Assembly: GCA_002633025.1 (NCBI GenBank) | Contig: NMRB01001272.1 | Location: 43,533 to 107,532 of the forward strand | Source of the DNA: Notospermus geniculatus | Lineage: Eukaryota > Nemertea > Pilidiophora > Heteronemertea > Lineidae | DNA length: 64,000 nt | Reading direction: 5' to 3' | Shown: piece after piece, positions 62,678-64,000 of the stretch | Numbering within the stretch: the first letter of the stretch is position 1 | Layout of the letters: each line of letters starts with the position of its first letter | The notes under the pieces: generated by a model | Databases searched by the model: none | What the model was told of the DNA's origin: nothing | What the model saw: only the letters and a program-made list of their open reading frames with translations | Made by a program: the position numbers and the translations under genes

Positions 62678-63409
62678 CTGGAATACAGAACAGAATGGTG
62701 GCGTCAGTGTATTTACTATTGTATCACCCTTTCATTTGTCTTGACATTTCGCGTTAAATGGTCGCGATATTGCCATATTAGCGAGGTTTCGCAAGCGCCC
62801 GGTTAGGCCATACGACAACGTTTATCTATTGTTTGGGTATACCCACACAATAGATAAACGTCGTCGTAGGGCCTAACCGGGCGCTTGCGAAACCTCACTA
62901 TTGTCGACAGCCGGCGCTACCGCGGTGATTGCGTCATTCTCCAATACGGTAGTCGTGAGTGTTGGAGAATGTACATGTATGATTACAATACAATGCATAG
63001 TGGATACCCTAGGAAAGAGAGTTACTCTACATGGGGCGAGGTTGATAAGTGGTAGTTTAACAACACTGTCAATAGAGGTCTCCTTTAGCACGGTATGTTT
63101 AGCGCATGATAGGGAAGGAGTAATGTGCCTCGTTTAGTTCCCACAGATGCACACGCGATTTGGTTTCCGCTCGGTCCAAATGAGGTTCAGGCTGATCGAA
63201 AAACGATCCAGATTAGATATCTATTGGATTAAATATTATTCGATTCGATTTCACGCAAAAATCGTACTTACGTTGATTTCCATAACAATGCTTACGCAAC
63301 TTGTTGCCATGGCAATGGCGACTGTTGAACAACATATCGCGAGAGTTAACATGATATGACGTGACAAGGAAGTCCCCTCGTCGTTGGCCCAAATCGTATC
63401 TTCAATCAC
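62348..63409 (-). CDS. SLC38-like amino-acid transporter, 3' part (last 2 exons)
   Basis: Exons 63409-63272 and 62677-62348 join in phase 0 to give the last 155 residues. The order of features matches the C-terminal part of the AAAP superfamily (Pfam Aa_trans), most like SLC38: an S-R-H before a membrane helix, then G-I-V-S-S-I-P-L-I-F-I-M-P-A-L-C-Y-L-K (helix ending in a P-x-x-x-Y-L-K motif), a short W-rich linker and a final helix (P-P-I-L-T-A-T-A-G-F-V-F-C). SLC38 members carry neutral amino acids such as glutamine, usually with sodium, and have an extracellular C-terminus. The tail here, with N-S-S and N-V-T sequons and two Cys, agrees with that. The 5' part lies past the right edge or in exons I could not find in 63410-64000. 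Subfamily and substrate are not decided by this fragment. Confidence 0.82.
62678..63271 (-). other. Last intron of the SLC38-like gene
   Basis: 594-base intron. Apart from the MITE at 62781-62898 nothing is recognised. Confidence 0.75.
62781..62898. mobile_element. Foldback MITE with TA target duplication
   Basis: A 118-base element with arms of about 57 bases (GYGAGGTTTCGCAAGCGCCC, GGTTAGGCC, ACGTTTATCTATTGT) and a tiny loop. TA flanks both ends (62779-62780, 62899-62900), as for Tc1/mariner-type insertions. It lies in the last intron of the SLC38-like gene. Confidence 0.87.
63272..63409 (-). CDS. SLC38-like transporter, penultimate exon
   Basis: 46 codons between a CATTTCAAG acceptor and a GTAAGT donor, phase 0 at both ends. 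It encodes V-I-E-D-T-I-W-A-N-D-E-G, S-R-H, then a membrane helix rich in Ala/Thr/Ile. Confidence 0.82.
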
Positions 63410-64000
63410 CTTGAAATGAATCAATTAAAACTAATCATACTTGATATTTTTGTCGCGGTGATTTTTGCAATTTGTCGTATGGCAAACCATGTCGTTTTTA
63501 TCAGCGAGAGTCTTCAAAGGGTGTTGTAGGACTTTGGCCTACAGTGTACAGTAAATACTGTAAAATCGGACTTGTAACATCACTTTGGTAGACCAGCCCA
63601 CTTCAATACTATGATGGTCACATGACTGCACATCAACAGTCTGCAATACAAGCTGCGTTCTGATTGGTTTACAAGCACAATTGGCCAAATGACCATTCGA
63701 ATTGAACTGTAATGTGACATTGACAGGCCTATTTTGAATGGATTGAGTACATGTGATCAGCTCTGATCATTCCCGAATAGGAAGCATTGGCTGTGCATCA
63801 ATGGTTCTGCGGGTTGTCACAAAAAATTAACACAATGATGTCTTTTTTCACAACACCCTTTAAAGAACATGGTCCATTACTGCTGTTACGACCAACAATT
63901 GCGTACATGAAAAGTGACCGACCCGGGGTGATCGATTAGGCAATCAAGATCATGCCCTTCTATCCAAGGCCTAGTCAGTGCCACTGTGCAAAATCGTAAA
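63410..64000. other. Right-edge intron or flank, nothing identified
   Basis: Upstream side of the SLC38-like exons. No further exon with a fitting phase-0 donor was found. Some GTGTTGTAGG/ACAACACCCT words near 63520 and 63851 hint at a repeat, but no structure is clear. Confidence 0.4.

Overview
The window is metazoan nuclear DNA. Genes are split by GT-AG introns of about 0.1 to 24 kb, lie far apart, and sit among many short inverted-repeat (MITE-like) elements. The palindromes TACATGTA and TAGGCCTA recur throughout, as seen in several marine invertebrate genomes. Gene content (SLC14-type urea transporter, SLC38-type amino-acid transporter, two-domain LU/uPAR GPI protein) fits a marine invertebrate. 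The species cannot be fixed from sequence alone. Assembly gaps: 102 Ns at 23024-23125 and single Ns at 862, 35882 and 38395.

Layout. (1) 966-5126, minus: a seven-exon gene for a 722-residue, charged, low-complexity protein of unrecognised family; every intron phase agrees and the ATGGCGGC first exon lies under a TGACGTCA site. (2) 5127-18829: about 13.7 kb with no supported gene, only repeats. (3) 18880-48595, plus: a five-exon gene for a secreted, GPI-anchored protein with two Ly6/uPAR (LU) domains. One intron is 23.8 kb, and each domain is built from two exons with the same phase pattern. (4) 48596-52296: convergent 3' region with poly(A) signals and a 587-bp element that has an inverted, shortened copy 29 kb away in intron 1 of the LU gene. 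(5) 52297-54721, minus: a complete six-exon urea transporter gene in which three of four expected urea-contact residues appear replaced. (6) 54722-62347: repeats, including a 1.27-kb DNA transposon with internal copies of its terminal motif. (7) 62348-63409, minus: the last two exons of an SLC38-like transporter whose 5' part lies beyond the right edge.

No operon-like organisation or shared pathway is visible. The two solute carriers share a strand and both move nitrogenous solutes across membranes, but an 8-kb repeat-filled spacer separates them. The richest non-coding signal is the mobile-element record: a foldback nested inside the arm of another with a TTAA target duplication, a three-copy MITE with one copy inside a urea-transporter intron, and several single foldbacks with clear target-site duplications.
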